64,000 nt of DNA from Streptomyces nitrosporeus (lineage in GTDB: Bacteria; Actinomycetota; Actinomycetes; Streptomycetales; Streptomycetaceae): assembly GCF_008704555.1 (NCBI RefSeq), contig NZ_CP023702.1, positions 3,844,001 through 3,908,000 on the forward strand. The letters run 5' to 3'. The first letter of the stretch is position 1; every line of letters starts with the position of its first letter. The notes under the pieces are model-generated. The model was not told the origin of the DNA. It saw only the letters and a list, made by a program, of their open reading frames with translations, and made no database searches. The translations under genes and the position numbers were made by a program. Below, piece after piece: positions 35,299-43,621 of the stretch.

Positions 35299-36824
35299 TG
35301 GCCCGGGTGCTCGAGTTCAAGCTGCCGGACCTCGGAGAAGGGCTCACCGAGGCCGAGATCGTGCGGTGGCTGGTGGAGGTCGGCGATGTCGTCACCATCG
35401 ACCAGCCGGTCGTCGAGGTCGAGACGGCTAAGGCGATGGTGGAGGTGCCCTGCCCGTACGGGGGTGTGGTGACGGCACGATTCGGTGAGGAGGGTTCCGA
35501 ACTCCCTGTCGGCGCGCCTTTGCTGACGGTCGCGGTCGGTTCGCCCTCCACGGCGCCGGACGACGCGGATACGGATCGCCCCCCCGAGGGGCAGGGCCGG
35601 GCCGCCCGGTCAGACGGCGGCCCGGCCGCGGAACGCGGCGCCACCGTACGACGGGAGGAAACCCCGGAATCCGGGGAAACCGCCGGGGAAACCGCGGGGG
35701 AGACCTCGGGGAACGTGCTGGTGGGATACGGAACGGGTGCGCCCGCCGCACGCCGGCGCCGTGTCAGGCCCTCCGTGTACGCGGCAACCGCTCAGACGTC
35801 CGCACCGACCCCCGCCCCGGGCCGGCCGGGGCAGGTACCCGCCCGGGCCGGGGCCACGGACTCCGCCGTGGCCGAGGAGTGGGAAGGACCCGTGGCGGTG
35901 ATCTCCCCGCTGGTGCGCAAGCTGGCACGCCGGCACGGCCTCGACCTCCGGCAGATCACCGGTTCGGGGCGTGAGGGCCTGATCCTGCGTGCGGATGTCG
36001 AGTCCGCGATCAAGGGTCTGGAAGAGGACGCGGAGAGCGTGGCCGCCTCGGCCCCGCCCCTCGGCGGCCCGGCCGTAGGGGGCCGTCCGGGCCCGGTTGC
36101 CCAGCCGGTCCAGGCAGCGCCGGAGGGCGAGCGGATCGCGCTGAGGGGAGTCCGGGGCGCGGTCGCCGACAAGCTGTCCCGCAGCCGCCGTGAGATCCCG
36201 GACGCCACGTGCTGGGTGGACGCCGACGCCACCGAACTGATGGCGGCGAGAGCCGCGATGAACGCCACGGCCGACGGCGGTTCGGCGCCCAAGGTCTCGG
36301 TGCTCGCCCTGCTGGCCCGTATCTGCACAGCTGCGCTGTCCCGGTTCCCCGAGCTCAACTCGGCCGTGGACACCGAGGCCCGGGAAGTCGTGCGGCTGCC
36401 CGCCGTCCACCTGGGCTTCGCCGCACAGACGGAGCGCGGTCTGATGGTCCCCGTCGTGCGTGACGCGCATTCCCGCAACACGGAGTCGATCGGTGCGGAG
36501 ATCGGGCGTCTGACCGAGGCGGCCCGGACCGGCAAGCTGACTCCGGCCCAGCTCACCGGTGGGACCTTCACACTGAACAACTACGGGGTGTTCGGTGTCG
36601 ACGGCTCGACACCGATCATCAACCATCCGGAGGCGGCCATGCTCGGAGTGGGCCGGATCGTCGCCAAGCCCTGGGTGCACGAAGGAGAGCTGGCGGTACG
36701 TCAGGTCGTGCAGTTGTCCCTCACCTTCGATCATCGGGTCTGTGACGGAGCCACGGCAGGGGGCTTCCTCCGGTACGTGGCGGACTGCGTGGAACAGCCG
36801 GCACTGCTTCTGCGCACGCTGTGA
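35298..36824 (+). CDS. bkdC: Branched-chain 2-keto acid dehydrogenase E2 (dihydrolipoyl acyltransferase)
   Basis: The 508-residue protein has an N-terminal lipoyl domain with the lipoylated Lys in VETAKAMVEV, a Pro/Ala/Gly linker, an E3-binding domain (ISPLVRKLARRHGLDL) and the catalytic domain ending in FDHRVCDG, with the active His and Asp. No E3 gene is adjacent, so it shares lipoamide dehydrogenase. The stop codon lies in the first unit of a heptanucleotide tandem repeat. Confidence 0.94.
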   Translation: MARVLEFKLPDLGEGLTEAEIVRWLVEVGDVVTIDQPVVEVETAKAMVEVPCPYGGVVTARFGEEGSELPVGAPLLTVAVGSPSTAPDDADTDRPPEGQGRAARSDGGPAAERGATVRREETPESGETAGETAGETSGNVLVGYGTGAPAARRRRVRPSVYAATAQTSAPTPAPGRPGQVPARAGATDSAVAEEWEGPVAVISPLVRKLARRHGLDLRQITGSGREGLILRADVESAIKGLEEDAESVAASAPPLGGPAVGGRPGPVAQPVQAAPEGERIALRGVRGAVADKLSRSRREIPDATCWVDADATELMAARAAMNATADGGSAPKVSVLALLARICTAALSRFPELNSAVDTEAREVVRLPAVHLGFAAQTERGLMVPVVRDAHSRNTESIGAEIGRLTEAARTGKLTPAQLTGGTFTLNNYGVFGVDGSTPIINHPEAAMLGVGRIVAKPWVHEGELAVRQVVQLSLTFDHRVCDGATAGGFLRYVADCVEQPALLLRTL

Positions 36825-36884
36825 CTGGTGACTGGTGACTGGTGACTGGTGACTGGTGACTGGTGACTGGTGACTGGTGACTGA
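36822..36884. repeat. Heptanucleotide tandem repeat (TGACTGG x8 plus one variant) at the bkdC stop
   Basis: Eight perfect TGACTGG units run from 36822 to 36877, then TGACTGA to 36884. The bkdC stop TGA is the first triplet of the array. Copy-number change would not alter bkdC, but the array length makes it likely to vary between strains. Confidence 0.97.
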
Positions 36885-37102
36885 CGGCTGCAGGCTTGTG
36901 GCTTGTGGTCGGCGCGGGCCCGGGAGCGGGCCGCCCGCAGCGGTCGCCGCGGGGGCGTCAGCCGGTGGTGGCTCCGGGCGCCGGTGGCCCGGGCCCCGGC
37001 CGGGGACGGCGCGGCTGCTGTTCCGTCTCAGGAGCCGGGACGGATGAGGTGTTGCCGACCCCGGCCGGACCAGGGGGTGCCGAGGGCCCGCATACTCGGG
37101 GC

Positions 37103-37978
37103 ATGACCGTGTATGACGTCATCGTTCTCGCCGGCGGGGCCGCGAGGCGGCTCGGTGGCGCCGACAAGCCGGGCCTCCGGGTGGGCGGCCGTTCCTTGCT
37201 CGACCGGGTGCTCTCCGTCTGCACCGGCGCCCGTACCACCGTGGTGGTGGGCGGCCGCAGGCCGACCCCGCGCCCTGTCGTCTGGGCGCGGGAGACACCG
37301 GTGGGCGGGGGCCCACTGGCAGCTCTGGACGCCGGTGTCCGGAAGACCGACCAGGACATCGTCCTGGTGCTCTCCGCTGATCTGCCGTTCCTTGCGGAGA
37401 AGACGGTGCACTCGCTGCTGGCGGCTGCCCGGTCGGATCACCGCGAGGGCGCGATGTGTACCGACCCGGACGGCAGGGACCAGCCCCTGGTCGCCGCCTA
37501 CCGGGCCGAGCCGCTCCGCCGTGAACTGGCCCTGCTCGCCACCGAACACGGCCACCTCGCGGGACTCCCCCTGCGACTGCTCACCGGCGAACTGGACCTG
37601 GCACGTGTCGAGGCCGGTCCGCTCGCCTCGTTCGACTGCGACACCTGGGAGGACATCGCCGCCGCCCGTGCGCGTATCAGGGAGCATGGGACCGTGCTGA
37701 ACGAATGGATCACCGCAGCCAAGAACGAACTCGGTATCGAACTCGACGTCGACACCGATGTTCTGCTCGACCTCGCCCGCGATGCCGCACACGGGGTAGC
37801 CCGTCCCGCCGCCCCGCTGACCACCTTCCTGGTGGGGTACGCGGCGGCGATGGCGAGCAGGGGAAAGAGCCCGGAAGCCGCAGCCGAAGCGGTGGCCGAA
37901 GCCGCTCGCAAGGCCGCGGCGCTCGCTCTCCGCTGGCAGGAAGAAGCGGACACGGGCAGTGGGGACGGCACGACATGA
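37103..37978 (+). CDS. mobA: MobA-type nucleotidyltransferase fused to DUF6457
   Basis: The 291-residue protein has an N-terminal molybdenum cofactor guanylyltransferase domain with the nucleotide loop LAGGAARRLGGADKP and LSADLPFL (to about residue 195), then a DUF6457 helical domain (about 197-285, NEWITAAKNELGIE onward). MobA attaches GMP to molybdopterin. ATG 37103 lacks a ribosome site and may be leaderless (CATACTC lies just upstream). The stop overlaps moeA by 4 bp. Confidence 0.87.
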   Translation: MTVYDVIVLAGGAARRLGGADKPGLRVGGRSLLDRVLSVCTGARTTVVVGGRRPTPRPVVWARETPVGGGPLAALDAGVRKTDQDIVLVLSADLPFLAEKTVHSLLAAARSDHREGAMCTDPDGRDQPLVAAYRAEPLRRELALLATEHGHLAGLPLRLLTGELDLARVEAGPLASFDCDTWEDIAAARARIREHGTVLNEWITAAKNELGIELDVDTDVLLDLARDAAHGVARPAAPLTTFLVGYAAAMASRGKSPEAAAEAVAEAARKAAALALRWQEEADTGSGDGTT

Positions 37979-39681
37979 CGACACAGGGTGGCGAAACCCG
38001 TGGTTCCCGCAACCCCCGCGACCCCCACGAACCCCGTGACTCCCTCGGCCCCTCGCCGGTCGCCGCCCGACTGACCACCGAGCAGCCGGCCGCTGAGCGT
38101 TTGACCACCGAGCAGTTGACCACCGAGCAGTTGACCGCTGAGCAGCGGATCGCGAAGGAGCGGATCGCGGAGGAGCGAGCGGTCGAGCAGGCGCTGGCTC
38201 TGGTCGCGCATCCCGGACGGGACGCACGTTTCGTGCCGCACCGGGCCACCCCGGGCGCCCCCTCCCCCATGCCACCGGCTGCCCCGGCGGCATCGTTCCC
38301 AGGGGGCACGCCCGTGCACCGGGCCGAGTCCGGAACTGAAGGGGAAACCGGAACCGAAGGGGAAACCGGAACCGGACCCGGCCCGGTCGGAGCCACTGCT
38401 GACGGTTCCGGTGACGCCCGGCCCGGAGACCCCCACGGCGGACCCTCACGCCGTGCTCATGCCCACACCCGTTCCACTCCCTGGGACGAGGCGCGCGCTC
38501 TGGCGCGGCGGCTGGGCCGTTCCGCACCGCGTGCCGCGCATCGTGTCCCGCTGGACCGCACCACGGGCCACGCCCTGGCGGAAGCCGTTGTGGCACTGAC
38601 GGACCTGCCGTCCTTCGACACCTCCGCGATGGACGGGTGGGTGGTCACCGGCCCCGGTCCCTGGGCCGTGCGCCACGGCCGGGGACTGCTCGCCGGACAT
38701 GACGCGGGAGAACCCCTTGCCGACGGACAGACGGTCCGTATCGCCACCGGTGCCCGGATCCCGCCCGAGGCGACCGCCGTCATCCGTACCGAGCACGCCC
38801 GGCCCGACGAGGCCAAAGCACTGCTCCACGCCACCCGGGAGGTGGTGCCCGGTCAGGACATCCGCCCGCGCGGGCAGGAATGCCGCTCAGGCGACCGGCT
38901 CCTGCCCGCGGGGACCCCGGTGACCCCGGCCGTGATCGGTCTGGCGGCGGCAGCGGGGTACGACGCGCTCGTGGTGGTGCCCCGGCCACGGGTGGACGTA
39001 CTCGTGCTCGGCGACGAGCTCCTCACGTCGGGGCTTCCGCGTGACGGGCTGATCCGCGACGCGCTCGGCCCCATGCTGGTGCCCTGGCTGAGTGCCCTGG
39101 GGGCCGAGGTCACCGCCCCCCGGCGCCTCGGCGATGACGCCGAAGCCCTCCGGCACGCCCTCACGACGTCGGACGCCGACCTCGTCGTCACCACGGGCGG
39201 TACGGCCGCCGGGCCGGTCGACCATGTGCACTCGGTGCTCGCCCGAATCGGGGCGGAGCTGCTGGTGGACGGGGTCGCGGTACGCCCCGGCCATCCGATG
39301 CTCCTGGCACGGGTGTCCGGCGACGGCCCCTACGTGGTGGGGCTCCCCGGAAATCCGCTCGCCGCGGTGTCCGGGCTGCTGACCCTGGCAGAGCCCCTGC
39401 TGAGGGAGCTCTCGGGGCGCCCGGCGCGGGAACCCTTCCGGCCCCCGGTCCACGAAGAGGTGCAGGGCCACCCGCACGACACCCGGCTGATCCCCGTCGT
39501 GCACCGGGCGGACAGAGTCGTACCCCTGCATTACAACGGGCCCGCGATGCTGCGCGGGATCGCTGCCGCCGACGGGCTGGCCGTGGTGCCACCGGGCGGG
39601 GTACGGTCCGGCACCGAGGTGGAGATCCTCGACCTACCGTGGTCCTCGGCGATGCCGTGGACTGAAGGGCGTTCCACGTGA
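37975..39681 (+). CDS. moeA: Molybdopterin molybdotransferase MoeA with long disordered N-terminus
   Basis: MoeA inserts molybdate into adenylylated molybdopterin. The 568-residue protein is about 150 longer than usual. Residues 1-160 are disordered and contain LTTEQ repeats and a duplicated GTEGET motif. The MoeA core follows with FDTSAMDGW, IATGARIP, and TTGGTAAGPVDHV. The gene starts in a 4-bp overlap with mobA and ends in a 4-bp overlap with the channel gene. The extension may be real or partly a late-start artefact, but no ribosome site precedes the core. Confidence 0.88.
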   Translation: MTTQGGETRGSRNPRDPHEPRDSLGPSPVAARLTTEQPAAERLTTEQLTTEQLTAEQRIAKERIAEERAVEQALALVAHPGRDARFVPHRATPGAPSPMPPAAPAASFPGGTPVHRAESGTEGETGTEGETGTGPGPVGATADGSGDARPGDPHGGPSRRAHAHTRSTPWDEARALARRLGRSAPRAAHRVPLDRTTGHALAEAVVALTDLPSFDTSAMDGWVVTGPGPWAVRHGRGLLAGHDAGEPLADGQTVRIATGARIPPEATAVIRTEHARPDEAKALLHATREVVPGQDIRPRGQECRSGDRLLPAGTPVTPAVIGLAAAAGYDALVVVPRPRVDVLVLGDELLTSGLPRDGLIRDALGPMLVPWLSALGAEVTAPRRLGDDAEALRHALTTSDADLVVTTGGTAAGPVDHVHSVLARIGAELLVDGVAVRPGHPMLLARVSGDGPYVVGLPGNPLAAVSGLLTLAEPLLRELSGRPAREPFRPPVHEEVQGHPHDTRLIPVVHRADRVVPLHYNGPAMLRGIAAADGLAVVPPGGVRSGTEVEILDLPWSSAMPWTEGRST

Positions 39682-40784
39682 AACTTCCCGGCCAGGACGC
39701 GATGGCCAGGCGCGCTGACGAGACCGTCGTACCCATCCGCGTCCTGTTGCCCCGACGGGTGGTCGACCGACCGCTGCGGCAGGTGGCCAAACGGCTCGCG
39801 ATGGCCCTGGCGGTTCTGGCCACCACGGTCTTCATCGTCTGGGCGGACCGGGACGGCTACCACGACAACGCCGACGACAAGGTCGACTTCCTCGACGCGG
39901 TCTACTACGCGACGGTGACCCTCTCGACGACCGGTTACGGCGACATCGTCCCCTACAGCGACCCGGCCCGGCTGGTCAATGTCGTGCTGGTGACTCCGTT
40001 GCGCGTGCTCTTCCTGATCATCCTGGTCGGCACCACCCTCGAGGTCCTGACGGAGCGGACCCGGGAGGACTTCCGGCTGAACCGTTGGAGAACCAACTTG
40101 CGTGAACACACCGTGGTCGTCGGCTTCGGCACGAAGGGCCGGTCCGCGATCCAGACGCTCTGCGCCACAGGTCTGAGGAAGGACCAGATCGTCATCGTCG
40201 ACCCGGCCGGCAAGGTGATCGAGGCGGCCAACGCCGAAGGGTTCGTCGGTGTGCTGGGTGACGCGACACGCAGTGACGTCCTGTTGCGGGCGGAGGTCCA
40301 GAAGGCGCGCCAGATCATCATCGCCACCCAGCGCGATGACACCGCGGTCCTGGTCGCACTGACCGCCCGCCAGCTCAACCGCGGGGCGAAGATCGTCGCG
40401 GCTGTACGGGAGGAGGAGAACGCCCCGTTGCTGCGCCAGTCCGGTGCCGACGCGGTGATCACCAGCGCCAGTGCGGCAGGCCGTCTGCTGGGCCTCTCGG
40501 TCCTGAGCCCCAGCGCGGGCACCGTGATGGAGGACCTGATCCAGCAGGGCAGCGGTCTCGATCTCGTCGAACGGCCGGTGATAAAGGCCGAGGTGGGCAA
40601 GAACGTCCGGGAGACGGACGACTTGGTGGTGAGCGTGCTTCGGGGCCACCGGCTGCTCGGTTACGACGATCCGGCGGCGAGTCCGCTCCAGCTGACGGAC
40701 CGGGTGATCACCATCGTGCGCGCCTCGGCGCTGCCCGGCGGGCCGCCCACGAACAACCCGACCCAGTCCCGCCCGGGTCCGTGA
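39678..40784 (+). CDS. Two-TM potassium channel with RCK/TrkA-N domain
   Basis: The 368-residue protein has a first membrane segment (about 40-56), a pore loop with the K+ selectivity filter TTGYGD (84-89), a second segment (about 98-120) and a cytoplasmic TrkA-N/RCK Rossmann domain (VVVGFGTKG near 146) plus TrkA-C. It is a ligand-gated K+ channel of the MthK/Kch type. The GTG start overlaps moeA, an unexpected operon partner. Confidence 0.92.
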   Translation: MKLPGQDAMARRADETVVPIRVLLPRRVVDRPLRQVAKRLAMALAVLATTVFIVWADRDGYHDNADDKVDFLDAVYYATVTLSTTGYGDIVPYSDPARLVNVVLVTPLRVLFLIILVGTTLEVLTERTREDFRLNRWRTNLREHTVVVGFGTKGRSAIQTLCATGLRKDQIVIVDPAGKVIEAANAEGFVGVLGDATRSDVLLRAEVQKARQIIIATQRDDTAVLVALTARQLNRGAKIVAAVREEENAPLLRQSGADAVITSASAAGRLLGLSVLSPSAGTVMEDLIQQGSGLDLVERPVIKAEVGKNVRETDDLVVSVLRGHRLLGYDDPAASPLQLTDRVITIVRASALPGGPPTNNPTQSRPGP

Positions 40785-40835
40785 AGACGGACCCGTCCCC
40801 GCCTGGGGCCGTGAAGACGGCAGTCGCCGCACCAT

Positions 40836-40972
40836 GACGGCCCCGCCCTGACACGACGGCCCCGCCCTGACACGACGGCCCCGCCCTGACACCGCGCCCG
40901 CCATGACACCGAGGACCGCGTACACCGAGAGCCGCGCCCGCCACGACACCGAGGACCGCGTACACCGCGTAC
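40836..40972. repeat. Two adjacent tandem repeats in the channel-qor spacer
   Basis: GACGGCCCCGCCCTGACAC (19 bp) is repeated three times without change at 40836-40892. Immediately after, a 40-bp unit is present twice (40893-40932 and 40933-40972) with a few changes. No gene is seen here. Confidence 0.93.
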
Positions 40973-41064
40973 ACCGTGTGCGCGGGAACAGGACACCGCG
41001 CAGCCGTTCGCGCGCCAGGCAGGTCTCACCGCCGGTCACAGCGGTACGGAGTAGCCTCGCGCCC

Positions 41065-42051
41065 ATGTATGCGATCACGATCCCAGAACCCGGTGGTCCC
41101 GAAGCTCTCGTCTGGGCAGAGGTGCCCGACCCCGTACCAGGCGAGGGCGAAGTCCTAGTCGAGGTCGTGTCCAGCGCCGTCAACCGGGCCGACGTCCTCC
41201 AGCGGCAGGGTTTCTACAACCCGCCGGCCGGCGCCTCCCCGTACCCCGGGCTCGAGTGCGCGGGCCGGGTCGCCGCGCTCGGTCCGGGAGTCACCGGCTG
41301 GTCCGTGGGCGACGAGGTGTGTGCCCTGTTGTCGGGCGGCGGATACGCGGAGAAGGTCGCCGTACCGTCCGGCCAGCTCCTGCCCGTACCGGACGGCGTC
41401 GACCTGCGGGTCGCCGCGGCGCTCCCCGAGGTGACCGCGACCGTGTGGTCCAACGTCTTCATGGTGGCCCATCTGCGTCCCGGCGAGACGGTGCTGATCC
41501 ACGGCGGCTCCAGCGGCATCGGCACGATGGCGATCCAGCTCGCGAAGGCCGTCGGAGCACGTGTCGCCGTGACGGCCGGCGGACCCGAGAAGCTGGCCCG
41601 CTGCAAGGAGCTGGGCGCCGACATCCTGATCGACTACCGCGAGCAGGACTTCGTGGAGGAGCTGCGTCAGGCGACCGACGGCACCGGGGCGGACGTCATC
41701 CTCGACATCGTCGGGGCGAAGTACCTGGACCGGAACGTCCGGGCCCTCGCGGTGAACGGCCGGCTGGCCGTCATCGGTCTCCAGGGCGGGGCCAAGGGCG
41801 AGCTGAACCTGAGTTCCCTGCTGGCCAAGCGTGCCGCCGTCACGGCCACCTCGCTGCGGGGCCGCCCGCCGGCTGAGAAGGCCGCGATCATCGCGGCGGT
41901 GCGCGAGCACGTCTGGCCGCTGATTGCCGACGGTGTGGTGCGGCCGATCGTCGACCGTACGGTGCCGATGGCGGACGCCGCGGAGGCGCACCGGGTGCTG
42001 GAGGGCAGCACCCACGTCGGCAAGGTGCTCCTGCTGTCCCCGCAGGCCTGA
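41065..42051 (+). CDS. NAD(P)H quinone oxidoreductase, zinc-independent MDR family (PIG3-like)
   Basis: The 328-residue protein has the MDR fold with NRADVLQRQGFY, an NADPH-binding GGSSGIGTMAIQLAK and no catalytic zinc ligands. Such enzymes reduce quinones or other enones in the cytoplasm. ATG 41065 is chosen as the start of the conserved MYAITIPEPGGPE block; no ribosome site is present and the mRNA may be leaderless. A strong terminator follows 24 bp after the stop. Confidence 0.92.
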   Translation: MYAITIPEPGGPEALVWAEVPDPVPGEGEVLVEVVSSAVNRADVLQRQGFYNPPAGASPYPGLECAGRVAALGPGVTGWSVGDEVCALLSGGGYAEKVAVPSGQLLPVPDGVDLRVAAALPEVTATVWSNVFMVAHLRPGETVLIHGGSSGIGTMAIQLAKAVGARVAVTAGGPEKLARCKELGADILIDYREQDFVEELRQATDGTGADVILDIVGAKYLDRNVRALAVNGRLAVIGLQGGAKGELNLSSLLAKRAAVTATSLRGRPPAEKAAIIAAVREHVWPLIADGVVRPIVDRTVPMADAAEAHRVLEGSTHVGKVLLLSPQA

Positions 42052-42074
42052 CGCCTGCCCGCACCCGTACCGCC

Positions 42075-42116
42075 CACGTGAGAGGGCCGGGCACATCTGC
42101 CCGGCCCTCTCACGTG
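42075..42116. terminator. Bidirectional terminator between qor and bpa
   Basis: A perfect 19-bp stem, CACGTGAGAGGGCCGGGCA (42075-42093) with 42098-42116, closes a 4-nt loop between two convergent genes. Confidence 0.92.
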
Positions 42117-42154
42117 TTCCCGCGCCCGGAACGAGGACGCCCGGACGCCGGTGG

Positions 42155-42709
42155 TTACAGATACGGACCCGAACGTGCCGGGCCGTGCGGGTCGGGCCCG
42201 CCCTGGTCGTCCTCGTGGACGGCGCCCGGGGGAAGGGCCCGCCGCATCTGCTCCAGCTGGGCACGGGCCGCCATCTGCTGGGCGAACAGAGCCGTCTGGA
42301 TCCCGTGGAACAGCCCCTCCAGCCAGCCGACCAGCTGGGCCTGCGCGATCCGCAGCTCCGCCTCCGACGGCACGGAGTCATCGGTGAAGGGCAGTGAGAG
42401 ACGCTCCAGCTCCTCCACCAGTTCGGGCGCCAGGCCGTCCTCCAGCTCCTTCACGGAGCCCGCGTGGATCTCCTTGAGCCGGACCCGGCTCGCCTCGTCG
42501 AGGGGAGCCGCCCTGACTTCTTCCAGAAGCTGCTTGATCATGCTGCCGATGCGCATGACCTTCGCGGGCTGTTCCACCATCTCCGTCACCGGCACCTCGC
42601 GCGGCTCGTCGTCACCGCCCCCGCCACCGCCGCCGATGGCCATTCCGTCCTGTCCCACCACGAGGACCTGGGGGTGCTCCTGCGACCGGTCATTCCTCGG
42701 CATCTCCAT
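42155..42709 (-). CDS. bpa: Bacterial proteasome activator Bpa/PafE
   Basis: The 184-residue protein matches the DUF2587 family: VEQPAKVMRIGSMIKQLLEEVR near the N-terminal third, a helical core, and a C-terminal GPYL that resembles the GQYL/HbYX-like tail by which Bpa docks on the 20S proteasome. Bpa forms a ring that opens the proteasome without ATP. ATG 42709 is chosen with GGGAG upstream; GTG 42727 is possible. The Gly-rich stretch near residue 30 is flexible. Confidence 0.9.
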   Translation of the reverse strand: MEMPRNDRSQEHPQVLVVGQDGMAIGGGGGGGDDEPREVPVTEMVEQPAKVMRIGSMIKQLLEEVRAAPLDEASRVRLKEIHAGSVKELEDGLAPELVEELERLSLPFTDDSVPSEAELRIAQAQLVGWLEGLFHGIQTALFAQQMAARAQLEQMRRALPPGAVHEDDQGGPDPHGPARSGPYL

Positions 42710-42848
42710 GCGTCCATTGTCTCCCACACGGGCCGCGCGTCACGGTGGTGCCCCATGAAAACCAAGATCCGCTGCCTGCCCAACGGGAAACACCGCGGGC
42801 CGCGGCTCCGGCCGTCGCAGTGGGGACGGCGCGCCCCTCCGTCCGCCG

Positions 42849-43412
42849 TCAGTACATCCGCCGCATCCGGAACGCCAGGAACGCCAGCCCGAGGCCGACC
42901 AGGCAGAGGCCCGCCCCCAGGAGGGCTTCCTTCACCTGCCGTACGGCGGTTTCGTCCAGGGCCTGCCGCTGCCGCGCGGTTCCGCCCGGCTCCCGGAACG
43001 ATTCGGGGGCCGGTGAGCGCTCCTGCGCCTTGCCGGGGTCGGCCTCCGGGGGTGCTTCGTCGGCGGGGTCCTCGGTGGCCGGGGTCTCCCGGGGGCGTCC
43101 GGGGCGTTCCCGCCCTTCGCCCGCGGCCCGCCCGGCCATGGTCGGCTCCGGCTCCGCGGGCGCCGAAACGGAACGGGAGGCGGCGGGGGAAGTTCCGGAA
43201 CCGGAGGGGGAGGGCCCGGAAGCGGGGGGCGTGCTCGGGGCGGCGGCCGTCCGGGGGCCCGGCGCGTGCTCGGACCCTGTCACCCCGCGCGCCCCGTATA
43301 CCCCGTGTGCCTGGGCGGGGGCGGCCGGTCCGACCGCCGTGCCGACCGCCATCACCGTCACCAGGAAGGTCACGCACCGTGATGTCCTTGAGACCGGAAG
43401 TCCTGAAGGCAT
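42849..43412 (-). CDS. Hypothetical secreted, membrane-anchored Pro/Ala/Glu-rich protein
   Basis: The 187-residue protein has a signal-peptide-like N-terminus (FLVTVMAVGTAVGPAAPAQA, residues about 16-35), a long disordered Pro/Ala/Ser/Glu-rich region and a C-terminal membrane helix (LLGAGLCLVGLGLAFLAF) ended by a basic RMRRMY tail. This is the layout of small sortase-independent envelope proteins. No function is recognised. The ribosome site at ATG 43412 is weak, so the start is uncertain. It lies between bpa and the kinase, all on the minus strand. Confidence 0.6.
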   Translation of the reverse strand: MPSGLPVSRTSRCVTFLVTVMAVGTAVGPAAPAQAHGVYGARGVTGSEHAPGPRTAAAPSTPPASGPSPSGSGTSPAASRSVSAPAEPEPTMAGRAAGEGRERPGRPRETPATEDPADEAPPEADPGKAQERSPAPESFREPGGTARQRQALDETAVRQVKEALLGAGLCLVGLGLAFLAFRMRRMY

Positions 43413-43436
43413 GCGATCAGCGTCACATGTGACGAT

Positions 43437-43610
43437 TTGTCCGGCATCTCAGCGGTAGGTGTCTCAGCGGCAGGGACCTCGGCGGCAGAGACCTCAGCGG
43501 CATGGCGTCTCAGCGGTCCGGCACCTCGGTCGCCCGACAAGCCGTCCGGCGTCTCAGCGGCGCGGTGTCCGGAGGCCCGGAGGCCCGGAGGCCCGGCCGG
43601 AGGCGGCCCC
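43437..43610. repeat. Degenerate TCAGCGGC-type repeats downstream of the PASTA kinase
   Basis: Imperfect copies built on CTCAGCGG recur about every 17-40 bp from 43447 to 43560, followed by three CGGAGGCCC units near 43577-43603. No gene is convincing in the 43413-43621 spacer. Confidence 0.6.
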
Positions 43611-43621
43611 GCCCGTCCGTG

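Noticed and set aside
40836..40972. CRISPR-like repeat array
   Set aside because: Units are directly adjacent without unique spacers, so it is a plain tandem repeat. No cas gene is present.
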